From Tetracentron sinense (lineage: Eukaryota > Streptophyta > Magnoliopsida > Trochodendrales > Trochodendraceae): DNA of 64,000 nucleotides. The notes beneath the pieces were generated by a model, which saw only the letters and a list, made by a program, of their open reading frames with translations, was not told where the DNA came from and did no database searches. Made by a program: the position numbers and the translations under genes. The stretch covers positions 12,768,830-12,832,829 of the forward strand of contig CM026551.1 in assembly GCA_015143295.1 (NCBI GenBank), read 5' to 3'. Each line of letters begins with the position of its first letter. Positions within the stretch are counted from its first letter, which is position 1. Shown one piece after another: positions 24,197-35,642 of this stretch.

Positions 24197-26228
24197 GTGC
24201 AAGAGTGGTTGTAATTGTATGCTGATGACGAAGATGCATCTGCGCCTGAGTTTCAAGAATGCCTAGATTTGTTCAAAACGATTGGTGACCCAATATTTTT
24301 TAGGTCGGTTATTAAGTTAATGTGTTACAAAGGCTAATTTTTTAGGTGAGAAAATTTGTACCAATGATGACTTATGTAATGCCAGACTGAACGAGCTTAC
24401 AGCAAGGCCGGCAACATCTGAACATGCTCGTGGATATCTTGGCAAGCTGCTACATGTATTTGAAATAGTGAATAGTAGCACTCTTTGAGAACCAAGGGTT
24501 GTCATTATATTGATAAACTGCCTTATTGAGCTTGTGTATGCTACCATGGTTTACAGTTGTAGATGTTCAATGACTGCGTGACATTTAATGTGAGTTTCTA
24601 GTTATTAAATCTTAGATGGCTAGACATTGATAAAAGCAGAACATACACAATTGAAATCTTGGAATGCAAAAGGCTAGGTTTATTTCCTGGATATCAATCT
24701 TATTAGTATCACACAACCAATAGGGTGAATGGAATTCCTTTTACAACAGTGGCCTTAACAAACAATAGAGGTAACAAAGCGTACAATATGAAAAGATTCT
24801 AACATGATATTGTGACCGCGTTAAGGGAAAAAAATTATGGAGGGGACTAGGGAGTCCCTTGTCTTCAAGCTAGATCAATTATTCTAGAGATTTTTTTTTC
24901 GATGTTGTACTTCAATTATCATTTTGGTTCTTAACAATTAACTGTTCTGTTTTCCCTTTGAACATCTGTTTTTGGTCCTTGTATTCTTTGTTTTTCCTTT
25001 TTTTTTTCTTTATTCTTCTCATTCGGGGGTCTCCTGATCTTGCCAAGTTCTTAAACATTGACCAGCTAGGAATTGTGGACTATTATCTTCTTTAGGGCAA
25101 TGTATTGGGCTTGCACTAATTCCTTGGCATTCTAACAAGTCCACATCTTCAAAATTAGAACTTCACTTCAAATTGTAGGAGGATAGGGGCTTTCAATAAA
25201 GCATCTCGTGATTTAGTAGAACTTATGATATTGCATATTTATTCAACTTGAAAATGTTGCAGAGTACAGATAGAGTGCTCGCACCACTGCAAAAATAAGC
25301 CTATGTGGCAACTCAAATGGGATGAAGTAAACTACAGAATTGCTACTTGTCTTTAGTAAATTACCTAATGTACATGGTTTGCAAACTTTTCACATAATAT
25401 ATCTTTTAATATATTTCACCTTTTGGTTGCAACAAAACAAAATTCTTAAAATTTAGCAGTCATGTCCCTGTTTTAGTATATACCATACCAAATATGATAT
25501 GGTAATTTTTCGTGCATTTTTTTTTGCCGTTAACACAGATGTAAACATTTATGCTGGTCACATGAGCACTTAAACTTATTTTGTTGCGAGAATCAAGGGG
25601 ATCTTTATTGCTGAATCGTCCATCCCAAACAGGGAGTTGCTAGTTGTTCATTTGTAAATGGACCATCCTTGGACTACAATTTTACTAGTGAAATAGTTAA
25701 AACTTCTCGGTATGCATATATAAGTTGCTGATAAGTTTATGATATCCATTGCATAGAAAAACCGGGTGCCAATTATTGTCCATGTTAATAAAATTATTTA
25801 TTTATCATATCATTTGCCGAAGTTTTTTAGTAGGTTATTTTCATTTGCCGAAGGGCTTTGATAGGTTATTTTCCTACAAAATTGCGTATCAACTATTAAG
25901 TTTGCTACCTTACTTGGGTTAGGTTTGTAGATAATAACACTATTGATTTGACATTTCGTTTTTGAGCATTTGCAGGTTATAACTTATAAGTGGTTGGGAG
26001 AAGAACAAATCATGGATTCCCAAAACTAGAATAGATACACCTTTTCATCTAATTGGTCTGAATATTTTTGTCTTGAATATGTTGAATTTATCTTGATTTG
26101 GGGTTTGAGGCTTTATGACAGAAAAATTCAAAATTAAAATCCTTCATTCAAATTTGATTTTTCAGGTTCTAAGTGATGCTGACAAGGTCAAGGATTGATT
26201 GGAGGAAAAGGAGGCCAAGCAGAAAAAG
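24197..26228 (+). pseudogene. HSP70-17 C-terminal exons, copy 2
   Basis: Four exon-like blocks, one more than copy 1. Block A (24197-24303, after CAG, before GT) reads VQEWL, a TAA stop, then LYADDEDASAPEFQECLDLF and KTIGDPIFFR. Block B (about 24386-24466) reads NELTARPATSEHARGYLGKL. Block C (25976-26036, after GCAG) retains WLGEEQIMDSQN-like decayed sequence with a frame change relative to copy 1. Block D (26166-26228, after TTCAG, before GTATGT) reads VLSDADKVKD, TGA (26196-26198), then LEEKEAKQKK. The plant chaperone HSP70-17 has this order near its C-terminus. In-frame stops in A and D show it is dead. Block A is absent from copy 1, so neither copy is simply derived from the other in its present state. 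Confidence 0.82.
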
Positions 26229-26545
26229 TATGTGATCTCTTGGTCTGTATAGTAACTTTGTTAATCAGTCCTGTTTTTTTCAATTTCTATACCTAGTGTG
26301 ATGCTTGTATATATTCTCTTTTTGATGTAAAGTTGTTCAAAAGCTTTATTTTTAGGTTCATTATCACTTATTACTTATTAGTTGTTGAAATATACTAAAA
26401 GTTATTTCTCTTTTTTGTTTGATTTCTATATGATTTTTGAACAATACACATGGATAGAGATTTACTTGGATAAAATATAAAAAATCTTTGAAAATTCAGA
26501 TTTTATATAGTTTGTTATTAAAAAAAAATTTCGGGGATAAGAGCC

Positions 26546-26573
26546 GCATGTGCCTTGCACGTACAACATCTAA
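26546..26573 (+). mobile_element. Helitron-like 3' terminus
   Basis: GCATGTGC, loop CTT, GCACGTAC (one mismatch and one wobble pair), then CTAA at 26570-26573 followed by T. Spacing and the CTT loop match the terminus at 8831-8860, so the two probably belong to one family. It lies just downstream of the HSP70-17 copy, suggesting those fragments are Helitron cargo (inference). Confidence 0.6.
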
Positions 26574-26582
26574 TTAGCCTTA

Positions 26583-26770
26583 TCTATTATCTTTTACCTT
26601 AATATAAAAGAGAACATAACAGTGGCAGTTAGTGAAATGTGTTCTTATATTATTGTCACTAATTCCTCCATGTCCCATATCTATTACCCAATAAGTCCCA
26701 CTGTCCAAAGCCCCTGCCTGACTTCTTTCATTTGTTTCTACGTCTACAAAGTCATTATGCGATGATGCGA
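26583..26770 (+). mobile_element. Helitron-like 5' start and flank
   Basis: After A at 26582 the sequence reads TCTATTATCTTTTACC then TTAATATAAAAGAGA, which resembles plant Helitron 5' starts (TC plus AT-rich, TATAAAAG). It begins 9 bp after the 3' terminus at 26573. Its stretch at 26697-26769 is similar to 7852-7922. The copia element then interrupts it. The match is by pattern only. Confidence 0.4.
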
Positions 26771-26918
26771 TGAAACAGTTAGAGAAATGGTAGAAAAGAG
26801 ATGTTAGGGTAAATTGTTTAGTTAGAGATTAGAGAACCCTACTAGCATATTATATAAAGAGAGAACATTACATATATGCCCTTGTACAAGTATACCCCTG
26901 ATATTACATATATCAACA
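26771..26918 (-). mobile_element. Putative 3' LTR of copia element 1
   Basis: On the minus strand, GGGGAG (polypurine tract, 26919-26924) is directly followed by TGTTGATATATG at 26918, the usual copia junction. The stretch holds a minus-strand TATATAA box near 26850-26860. The far end is set at TG (26771) by the TG...CA rule, giving about 148 bp. No second LTR was found, so this end is unsure. Confidence 0.5.
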
Positions 26919-26924
26919 CTCCCC

Positions 26925-29900
26925 ATAAATCTGGAGCATAAACATTAAGCATGCCCAGCTTGACAGTAATATCCTGAAGAATAGCAGGGCCAACCGGCCA
27001 ACTGGCTTGGTGAAGATATCAGCAAGTTGTTGAGAAGACGAAACATGTTGAAGAGATAAAGAACAATCCCGGGTTTTCTCACAGAGAAAGTGAATATCAA
27101 CTTCAATGTACTTTGTCCACTTATGAAACATAAAATCTGAGGCAATCTTTGCAGCAGCCTCGTTACCACAATATAAGGACAAGGTCTTTAATAGGAAACT
27201 CTAACTCAGAGAGAAGAGAATGAAGCCATAAGATTTCACAAGTGCCATGAGCAAGTGCACAATATTCTGCTTCGACACTAGACCAAGAAATCACGGGTTG
27301 CTTTTTGCTCTTCCACGCAACCAAGTTGCCTCCAAGGAAAGCACAATAGCTCAGGTGGAACGACGGTCAGTAGCAGATCTGGCCCAATCAACATCTGTAT
27401 AGCAGGAGATATGGAGGTGACCATGTGAGTGATATACAAGTCCACAACTAGGTCTAGTCTTGATATATCGGAGAATACGATGAACTACAACAAATTATGA
27501 AGCACAGAGAGCATGCATGAACTAGCTAACCATGCTGACAATAAATAGTAATATCAGGTCATGTGAGGATGAGATATATCAAGCGACCCACAAGACGCTG
27601 ATAGACATGAGGATCAGAAAGATCACCCTCGTTATTATGCAAAGAGAGTTTCAGATCCATTAGAGAAGTAGCGGGTTTACATCCACTCATACTAGTATCG
27701 CTGAGGAGGTCAAGAGAATACTTCCGTTGTGACAGAAAAATTCTCTTCTTAGATCGAGCAAACTCTAAGACCAAGAAAGTACTTCAGATGACCTAGATCT
27801 TTGACATCAAAGGTACGCCCCAGCTCGTGCTTAGCATGAAAGATGAATGAGGAGTCATCGCTAATCAAGATGATATCAACATATACCAGGAGAATAGTGC
27901 GGCCTGAGGTGCCAGAATGGATGAAAACAGTACGCTTAGAGTGATATTGCTGGAAGACTTCTCTTGAAGTAGGAAACTAGGAGGGGGATCCATAAACACC
28001 TTCTCAGTGAGATGCCCATTAAGAAAAATATTCTTGATGTCTAATTGATAGAGAGGCCAACTTTGATTTGCTGCAAGAGAGAGGAGAACACGAATAGAAG
28101 TCAGTTTGGCCACAGGCGCAAAAGTAGCATCATAGTCAAGCCTATAAGTCTGAGTAAAGCCGCGGGTAACAAGACAAGCCTTATACCGAGCAACATTGTC
28201 ATCAGAGTTATGTTTGACGGTGAAGACCCAACTACTCGCCCACGGATTTCTTCCCAGCTGGGAGGGGAACCATATCCCAAGTTTGATTGGACTGAAGAAC
28301 ATTCATTTCATCAACCATAGCACTCTTCCACTCAGGATGAAGAAAAGCATCACGAACGGACCGAGGAATAATCACAGAGTCAATTGCCGAAACAAAGGCC
28401 TGATACGAGGGAGATACAGCCTGATAACAAACATACTTAACAAAGGGGTAAGGAGTAATATAGGAGCGAACACCCTTGCGATGAGCAATAGGTATCTCAA
28501 GATTAGAAGCAATAGGAGTAACAATAGTAGGAGAATGAACAAGAATAATAAAGTATAAAGAAGTACCTTGAGGAGTGGCCTGCGGGGAAGATTGTGGTAG
28601 AGGAGCATCGGAGGAGCAACCATGTGGTTGGCGGCGAGAGTATATGAGAAACTCTTTCTGCTGTGGGAGTTCCCTTACAATAGGTAAAGGCATAGAAACG
28701 GGAGAAACAAAAGGTAAAGGCACAAAGACAGGTGGCACCATAGGAGCAGGAGAGAAATAAGGGACTGTCTCGAAAAAGTAACATCCAGAGAGACAAACAA
28801 ACGACGAGATTGAGGGTTATAACACCGATAGACTTTAGAGGTGCTAGAGTAACCAACAAAGACACATCGAATGACCTTATCATCCAATTTCTAACGACTG
28901 GGGTGAAGATCCTAGACAAAGCAAGTACAACCAAACATCCGTGGCTCAATGGAAAAAATAGGAACTTGAGGGGAAAGAAGCTGATATGGTGAGAGGCTAT
29001 CAAGAAAGCAAGAAAGAGCTCGATTGGTGAGAAAACATGCAGTGAGAAGAGCCATTGACCAATATGGGCATTGACACCTGTATGCCTCGCAACAAAGAAC
29101 GAGTGACACAAACTAAATGACAATTCTTGCGCTCAACAATGTCATTTTGTTGAGGCGTGTAAGGACAGGTAAGCTGACGGGCAATCTCATGAGTTTAAAG
29201 AAATTGGACAAAAGGTGCATAGAGATACTCACCGCCATTATCAGATCAAAGGGACTTAATAAGACCACCAAACTGGGTAACAATCGTGATATGCAATTCT
29301 TGAAATTTAGAGAACACCTCATCCTTAGACTTAAGAAGGTACACCCAAGTAGCTCGAGTGTCATCAATAAAAGTAATATAATAAAGAAAGCCATCACTTG
29401 AGGGAATAGGAGATGGTCCCCAAACATCTGAGTGAACTAACTGAAAAATAGAACGACATAAACATTATGAACATGTTTAGTAAGCTCACAAGTATCACAT
29501 TGAAAAGTAGATGACTTAAAGTAGGAATCAAAGAGTATAAAGTCTTAGATCCAATATGCCCAAGCTTGGCATGCCATAAATGATAAGTATCAAGAGTAGC
29601 ATCAACAGAAAAAAGAAAAACAGAAAAAGTAGCAGTAGAGGAGACTCGATCAGGAGTATAATTGTTGTCAAGGTAGTAAAGTTCGCCTCTGGAGACACAG
29701 GAATACTGAGACCGGAGTAAAAGAACCATCAACCAAGCAAACCTTGACAATAGGCAATGAAGGTGAATAAATGGAATAACCCTGTGACTCATCAGTCATA
29801 TAATCAGTAGCTCCGGTATCAATAACCTAGCTAGGAGATGTAGTGACGACATAGGCCGAGGGAGCATGAATACTTGTGGCAGATGAAGCAGCAGTATAAG

Positions 29901-30190
29901 GAGAATCACTCTATAGATGGAAACTCAGCTCGGATCATCTCAGCAACCTGGGCTCTCATGGACTCCAGAGGATCACTGGCAACAACTGAGGATTGAGGAT
30001 CAACATCAGGAGTCATAGTAAAGTGAGTAGAAGGACGAGGCTGGTAACCCTCGGGATAGCTATGCAAATGATCACGATCGTGTCTCACTGTACCACAGTG
30101 ACTACAAGGAGTAGTAGGTCTGTCACGACCACAACCATGACGGCTCCTATCAGTCCATACTGTCCACTTGAACCATCAAATAAAGGTTGT
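26925..30190 (-). pseudogene. Ty1/copia gag-pol, element 1, degenerate
   Basis: Decayed polyprotein read on the minus strand, domains from right to left. A zinc-knuckle-like CSHCGTVRHDRDHLH (about 30050-30100) has lost its last cysteine. Next come protease/pre-integrase remnants with VIDTGATDYMTD (about 29790-29830) and WHAKLGHIGS (about 29550-29590), integrase pieces (28675-29430), reverse transcriptase (27559-28302, with FAPVAKLTSIRVLLSLAA and a YVD motif near 27872-27886), and RNase H (26925-27300, with LYCGNEAA, YIEVDIHFLCEK and LADIFTKPV). Many frameshifts and stops. The RT catalytic YVDD has lost one Asp codon. Gag N-terminus and 5' LTR are missing beyond about 30190. Confidence 0.92.
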
Positions 30191-30263
30191 ACTGTCCATA
30201 CAATGTATAACACCCTCCATCTAATGTAGTCCGCACACCCAAGAATTAATAAGGCTCGTTGTT

Positions 30264-31735
30264 CAGTATGGTTTGAAATATCCTTGATATTTTTGGATTA
30301 TACCCGATATTTCTGATATATCCCCGATATCGCAGTGTAAAAAATCTTTTACTTGTATATTTTTTCTTACAAATTATCCCTGATATATCTTCAATATTTT
30401 CGATATTATTGCTCGATATTTTTTCCAACATATGTTTTATAAGTTACAAGCATTGAATGATATGTCAACGACAAATGTTGATATCGCACCCCCGACATAT
30501 TTGCATGGGGAAATCATAAATTTTATACTATATCGCACAATATTAACGATATATCGTCAATATCGTGCGGTATTCTTAGGAATGTTGGTTTTTAAGCTAT
30601 AAAATAGGGTCAAAATTTGTTTACAGCTTATTTAAATTATATATCATTTAATCAAATGATTTAAGGTTACTCCCCAATTTGAATTCAATAAAACTTATCC
30701 TAGACCAAAATTCTTGATGAATAAAAAGTCAATTTTCCAGTTCAAGAATAAAATCCGTTTTTAGCGCATTTTAGGTATTATATCAAAATTTCAACTTTCA
30801 AATGCTAATGTTTTTCTTAAATCTTAAAATTTCATAAATTCTGCCATATAAAAACATTACGAAAACCTAAAAGTTCGGTGAAAAGTCTCATACATTTAAT
30901 CTTCAAAAATATTTTTATTTGTAAGGTCAAAAAGACAACTAGCAATTCTGTAGAAAAAGACTTATATTCAAGCTTAAAAAAATTAAGCATATTATGGGTA
31001 CCTTCCATTTAAAATAACCCCAAATTTAAATTCTAAAATAATTATATGGATGTGTTTATGGATATGAGTCGTATGAATATAAGTATGAAAATGTACAGTG
31101 ACAATTGTGCATCAATACCCACGGTTTCCACTGATGGGATACCCACAGTTTCCATTGATGGGAGTACTGCTACATCTTGGACTAGATGACTAACAACGTT
31201 ATATACATGAGGATAAATCATTGTACCAGAATGTGATGAGCTAAGCACAATATTGTACTTATGTGGAGAACTAATACTATAGTCAACCTAGTCAAGACAT
31301 AGATGAGTCCGAGTCTGCGTAACTTCACGTGTCTCTGATTGCAGTTCTTGGGGTGAGTTGGATTGTGTGGTAGTGAAATAGTACAACCAAGGATGACGCG
31401 CTTCGCCACCAATCACATTGCCCTGGATAATCTATCGAAACATTTTATGTAAGTTATGATTTAGGAATATGAATCAATTATACATTGTGTCGTCAATGCA
31501 CATCTTTGCCAACTTCCCATTGCATATCTTATGTACATTGTTGTTTTTTTTATGTTTTTATTCTCAAAGGTGTATTAACATCTATTTTAACATTTCTTGT
31601 AGTTCCACTGTAAAATTCCATGTTTTACCCTATTTTTTGCCATTTTTTCAAAAATCAACGATAAACAATATATCTTGTGATATATCTTTTTTCTACGACT
31701 CGACATGTCGAGCGATATCGGCATTTAGAACCTTG
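30264..31735. mobile_element. GATAT-rich candidate DNA transposon
   Basis: The left end CAGTATGGTTTGAAATATCC and the reverse complement of the right end, CAAGGTTCTAAATGCCGATA, are similar. Both ends are followed by GATAT, CGATAT and GATATATC repeats (30290-30420, 30530-30580 and 31670-31725). The interior has only decayed AT-rich sequence; a short direct repeat (CC(C)ACGGTTTCCACTGATGGG and CC(C)ACAGTTTCCATTGATGGG) sits at 31118-31162. No transposase, and no convincing target duplication. Confidence 0.4.
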
Positions 31736-31814
31736 CCCACTAATGAACCAGTCTAGAGAGTAGAAAGGGATGGCAATAGAAAGAGGTTTCCCTTCCTCCT
31801 TATGTTTGTTTCCT

Positions 31815-33860
31815 TGCCGCTTTTCTTATCTATTCTTCCTTGCACCACTTACAAATTCAGTTAGACAATTACAGGTATCACAGGCTCAGGCAATCAACAA
31901 CGCCAATCCAATAGTACGTAGCAAACTTTCTTCCTCAATAGTTTAATTTACTTTTATACGATGAAATCTTAGCTATCCATAAGAAGGGAAGATGTTTCTT
32001 TACTAACTAATTTACTTTTCTCTGCAATAGGAAGACAGGTTTTGGATGTTATTACTTTGGTACTACTAAAATGTGCTACCATTTCTACTCGGGAGCTTAA
32101 TTTACTTAATGAAACATCTCAAATTTATATCAGTACCTAGTAGACTTTGTTAATACCTATTTGCTTGGCCTATGTTGGGAGCTTCAATACCACAATGTTT
32201 ATATGGGATTTTTTTTTCCAGATCCCTAGGAAGCCTAGTTAGTTCAGAAGATATGGCTGTCACAGGAGCAGGTGCATGCCGTCATGCTTAAGATATATCT
32301 GGAGTTATGACATTCGTTATGGTATGGTTTTGAAAAATTGGAGGGCCCCCTATAACTCTTGGCGAGGTACAAAACTGATTTAGAAATATGTTATTTATTT
32401 GTCTTTTATTCTTCATTCACGACTAACTATATATAGAGTGTGTCCAGTTTTTCATATTTGTGGTAATATCATGGTCTGAAAAATACTGTATTTCTGATAA
32501 AAGAAAATGAGAATAAGCCTAACTATTGTGAAGTACATAAATGACTCTACTGTTAACAATGGCCTGATTTCATTGGAGACTCTAGAGTTATACAAGTACT
32601 ATAGTAGTTAACAATCTACTGTTAACTATTGTGAAGTATTAGTAAGACTCGAGTAATTAATGCTGAATATATGCAAAAAATATTGATAGAAGATGTTTTG
32701 ATTTAATTAGGAAAGTACTTCAAAGCTCCTTATCAAATCCTTGTTATTTGTTACCTAGGTAAAGGTATGGTTATCAACTTTGACACGAACATTGGCACTT
32801 CAGCACCCTCACTTCAGCACCCTCATGCCTAAGAAAGACAATATGCTGGTATGATTATATTTGTTCATATTTAGTAAACTGTTGATTTACTGATAGAAAG
32901 AAGTATACTATAGATTTAAATACAATGGCTGAAGAAGGTAAAGTAACTAAAAAATATGAAGACTTTTTAGATATTTAGTATGAATATCCTCAATGAAATT
33001 GGTTAGTAATTGGACATGTTAGTTTTTTTTTTTTTGTTTGGGTACTACCTGAACTCTTGACATACGATCCTAAAAGTACCAATACCTAGTACATGTTACA
33101 CATGAGTACTTCATCCAAGTGTGTTTAGGTAATTTAGCTCAATTCCGGTGTCTGAAATTGAATATTGCTTGGTCAACTAGACCATGAAGTGAGTACTAAC
33201 CTTCTAGGAACTTCTTGTAATGTACATGATTCTACTTGTTGCTCCCTCAAAATTAAGTTTCAGGATTCCTTTAGGAATGGGGGTTTATATATTGAGCTTT
33301 TCTTGAGGGCCTTAGAACTCACTCATGCTAGCAAATTTACAAATAGCTGGATTGGCTCAAGTCCCATTAGACCAAGGTTGTGGAAATGCTCTTTTCTCTC
33401 ATTAATCTATTTCATGAATGGTAAACCCTTATATTTTTGTCTATTTAGACTAGGAGCAGACTGATGAAAGAGAAGGAACGTTCATATTACCACCTTCCAT
33501 GTCCTCCATAAGTCATCGGTCAAGTTTAACCTATGGAGCTACAACCACCCATTAAGTATTGACAGTCTCACAATATGTTCCACATACAATAGTCATCAAC
33601 CACAACAAAAATATTGCTATTACCCTGAAACAAAAGCATATATAAGCAATGGATAATTATTGTTTTAATGATCAGTACTCAGGGGTCATCACTTGTTATG
33701 CACAATATATCAATATATATTCTTCTTTGTTGACTAATCATAAAGCTTTTCCTTGCTGGAGCATACATGCTCCAGATCGGCCTAAAGGGGTTCAAAAGTA
33801 CCACATCCTCCATCCTTGCAAATGATAAAGCGGGCTTGATCGACTGCTGGAAAGGGACCA
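31815..33860 (+). repeat. 2-kb direct duplication, copy 1
   Basis: Aligns by eye with about 41470-43570 over the full length, in the same orientation and with roughly one difference per ten to twenty bases plus small indels. Landmarks: GGTATCACAGGCTCAGGCAA, AATCCAATAGTACGTAGCAA, GGTTATCAACTTTGACACGA, GGAACTTCTTGTAATG, CATACATGCTCCAGATC. I see exon-like phrases (for example VRQLQVSQAQAINNANPIV near 31862-31916) but no protein I recognise. Copy 1 has a tandem duplication of CACTTCAGCACCCT at about 32797-32824 that copy 2 lacks. Confidence 0.85.
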
Positions 33861-34852
33861 TTAAAATATGAATGTTCTCGAGCAGATTTGAAATTTTTAA
33901 TCTTCTTAGGTTATTTATTGCAAAGTAAACTTCTGAATGCGATATTTCTACTTAGGTTTTGACATTTGATTTTTAGGTTTATCGTACCGTCAAATGTGAA
34001 TTAGAATGAAGAGTTTGTGAGTCGAATAAATGATCGATATAGCTTCAGATTGCTATTACCCTAGCTTCACTTGCGGTAAGTTTTACCCTTTTATTTTATT
34101 TCTTTTTAATCTTATGTATTTTAGTTTGTATTATATTAGATGATAGTCTATAAATTAGTTAATTAGTCTATTTGTTTGTAAATTAGATAATTTGTATGCT
34201 AGGTTAGTTAATCTGGATTTTAGATTAATTTTAGGTTTAGTTAATAATGTGTTTTTTAGTTTAGATTAATTAACAACCGAATATTAGTTTAGATTAGTGA
34301 TGAATCTGATTTTTTATTAGTTTATTATCTAATTTTTAGATTTCTGATTAATATAATATTAGTTTAAACTTATTTATAATCTGATATTTTTAATTCATTG
34401 ATTTTTAGATTCGCAATTAATTCAACTTTTAGTTTAAACTTATTTATAATCTGATATTTTTTAATTCATTGATTTTTAGATTCGTAATTAATTCAACTTT
34501 TACTTGATATCTTAGGTGATTAATTTGACTATCATTAGTTAGAATATATTAAAATTCTATTATGATTAGTTGTTATTCTGGTTTCATTAGTTATGATTTT
34601 GTAGTTATTAATTTTATTATTAGATAATAGATTTGTTATTAAACAAATTTCCTTAGTTAGGATATATTAGTTTAATCTATTTAGGTGGTTATTTGATTTT
34701 TTTTAGCTTTAATAGTTTCTAAAAGATATCAAACAAAATAGGCAAGCTGAAGCTCAGCTCGAATGAATTCAAGCCAATCTAACCATTAGACGAGTCGAGT
34801 TGTAGAGACCTGCTTTTATATTAAATTATTATGATGATTTTTTTTGATATTT
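33861..34852. other. AT-rich non-coding stretch
   Basis: No gene. Rich in TTAGTTTAGATTA-like phrases. A 70-71 bp unit is tandemly repeated at 34361-34501. Confidence 0.55.
34361..34501. repeat. 70-bp unit, two tandem copies
   Basis: AGTTTAAACTTATTTATAAT through TTTTTAGATTCG(C/T)AATTAATTCAACTTTT, twice head to tail, nearly identical. Confidence 0.9.
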
Positions 34853-35044
34853 GTTCTAAAGTTTTCATGATAAATAGTGGAATTCCTTAAGGTTTGAAGG
34901 AGGAAGAAGAAGAAGAGAAAGAGGAAAAGAGTAGAGAACTTAATGTTTCTCTCTCTATTATATTCTATTAATAGGTAGGGTTTTAAGTAGGGTTCCTCTA
35001 ATTACAAGTATGCCCCTAATTTCAAGAATGCTTAATATTCTACA
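34853..35044 (-). mobile_element. Putative 3' LTR of copia element 2
   Basis: On the minus strand the polypurine tract GAGGGGGAG (35045-35053) is followed by TGTAGAATATTAAGC at 35044, the expected LTR start. A minus-strand stretch with CCTATTAATAGAATATAATA may hold the promoter. The far boundary is uncertain (a TG at 34853, 34868 or 34895). No matching 5' LTR is seen to the right. Confidence 0.55.
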
Positions 35045-35055
35045 CTCCCCCTCAA

Positions 35056-35642
35056 GCTGGTATGTAGATATTACAAATGCCGATCTTGCCAATAATCTTA
35101 GTAAATTGTGTATGACCAAGACCCTTGGTCAAAATATTAGCAAGTTGGTCATTGGTCTTCACAAATGAAATGCAGATGAGACTTGTCTTCAACTATTCCT
35201 TGATGAAGTGTCTGTCCACCTCAATGTGTTTGGTTTTGTCGTGTTGAACCGGATTGTGAGCAATGCTGATTACCGCCTTGTTGTCACAATACAACTTCAT
35301 AGGACCCTGAATGGAGAGCTTCAGGTTAGCCAAGAGAATGCAAAGCCACAAAATCTCATATAATCAATGAGCCATCGACCGGAACTCTGCCTCTGCACTA
35401 GATCTGGCCACTACAGATTGTTTCTTACTTCTCCATATGACTAGATTACTACGAACAAACGTACAGGAACCAAAAGTGGAGCACCTATTTGAAACAGATC
35501 CAACACAGTTTGCGTCAGTGAAAACCTTAATCTGGAGATTACCGGTACGGGCATACAACAGTCCTTGTCCTGGAGCAAACTTGAGAAACCTCAGAATCCT
35601 GTACACCGCATCCAAGTGGGTTGAGGTAGGAGCATGCATGAA
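35056..35642 (-). pseudogene. Copia element 2: RNase H domain
   Basis: C-terminal part of the copia polyprotein, which degrades RNA in RNA-DNA hybrids during reverse transcription. Read on the minus strand: FTDANCVGSVSNRCSTFGSC (normally TDADWAGS), NLVIWRSKKQSVVARSSAEA, a TGA near 35366-35370, then MKLYCDNKAVISIAHNP, EVDRHFIKE, a TAG, and LANILTKGLG. It is joined to the reverse transcriptase reading frame upstream but separated by TAG (where glutamine is usual) at about 35644. The stops make it non-functional as a fusion. Confidence 0.93.

Larger units (their letters stand above)
22885..26370 (+). repeat. Duplicated segment, copy 2 (HSP70-17 fragments)
   Basis: Second copy of the segment at 18595-22390, starting about 500 bp after the first ends and in the same orientation. 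It contains a private stretch at about 23600-24330 with one further HSP70-17 exon. It ends about 170 bp before the Helitron-like 3' terminus at 26573. Confidence 0.85.

Noticed and set aside
28045-29401. Plus-strand genes opposite copia element 1
   Set aside because: These frames mirror the minus-strand polyprotein and have no domains of their own.
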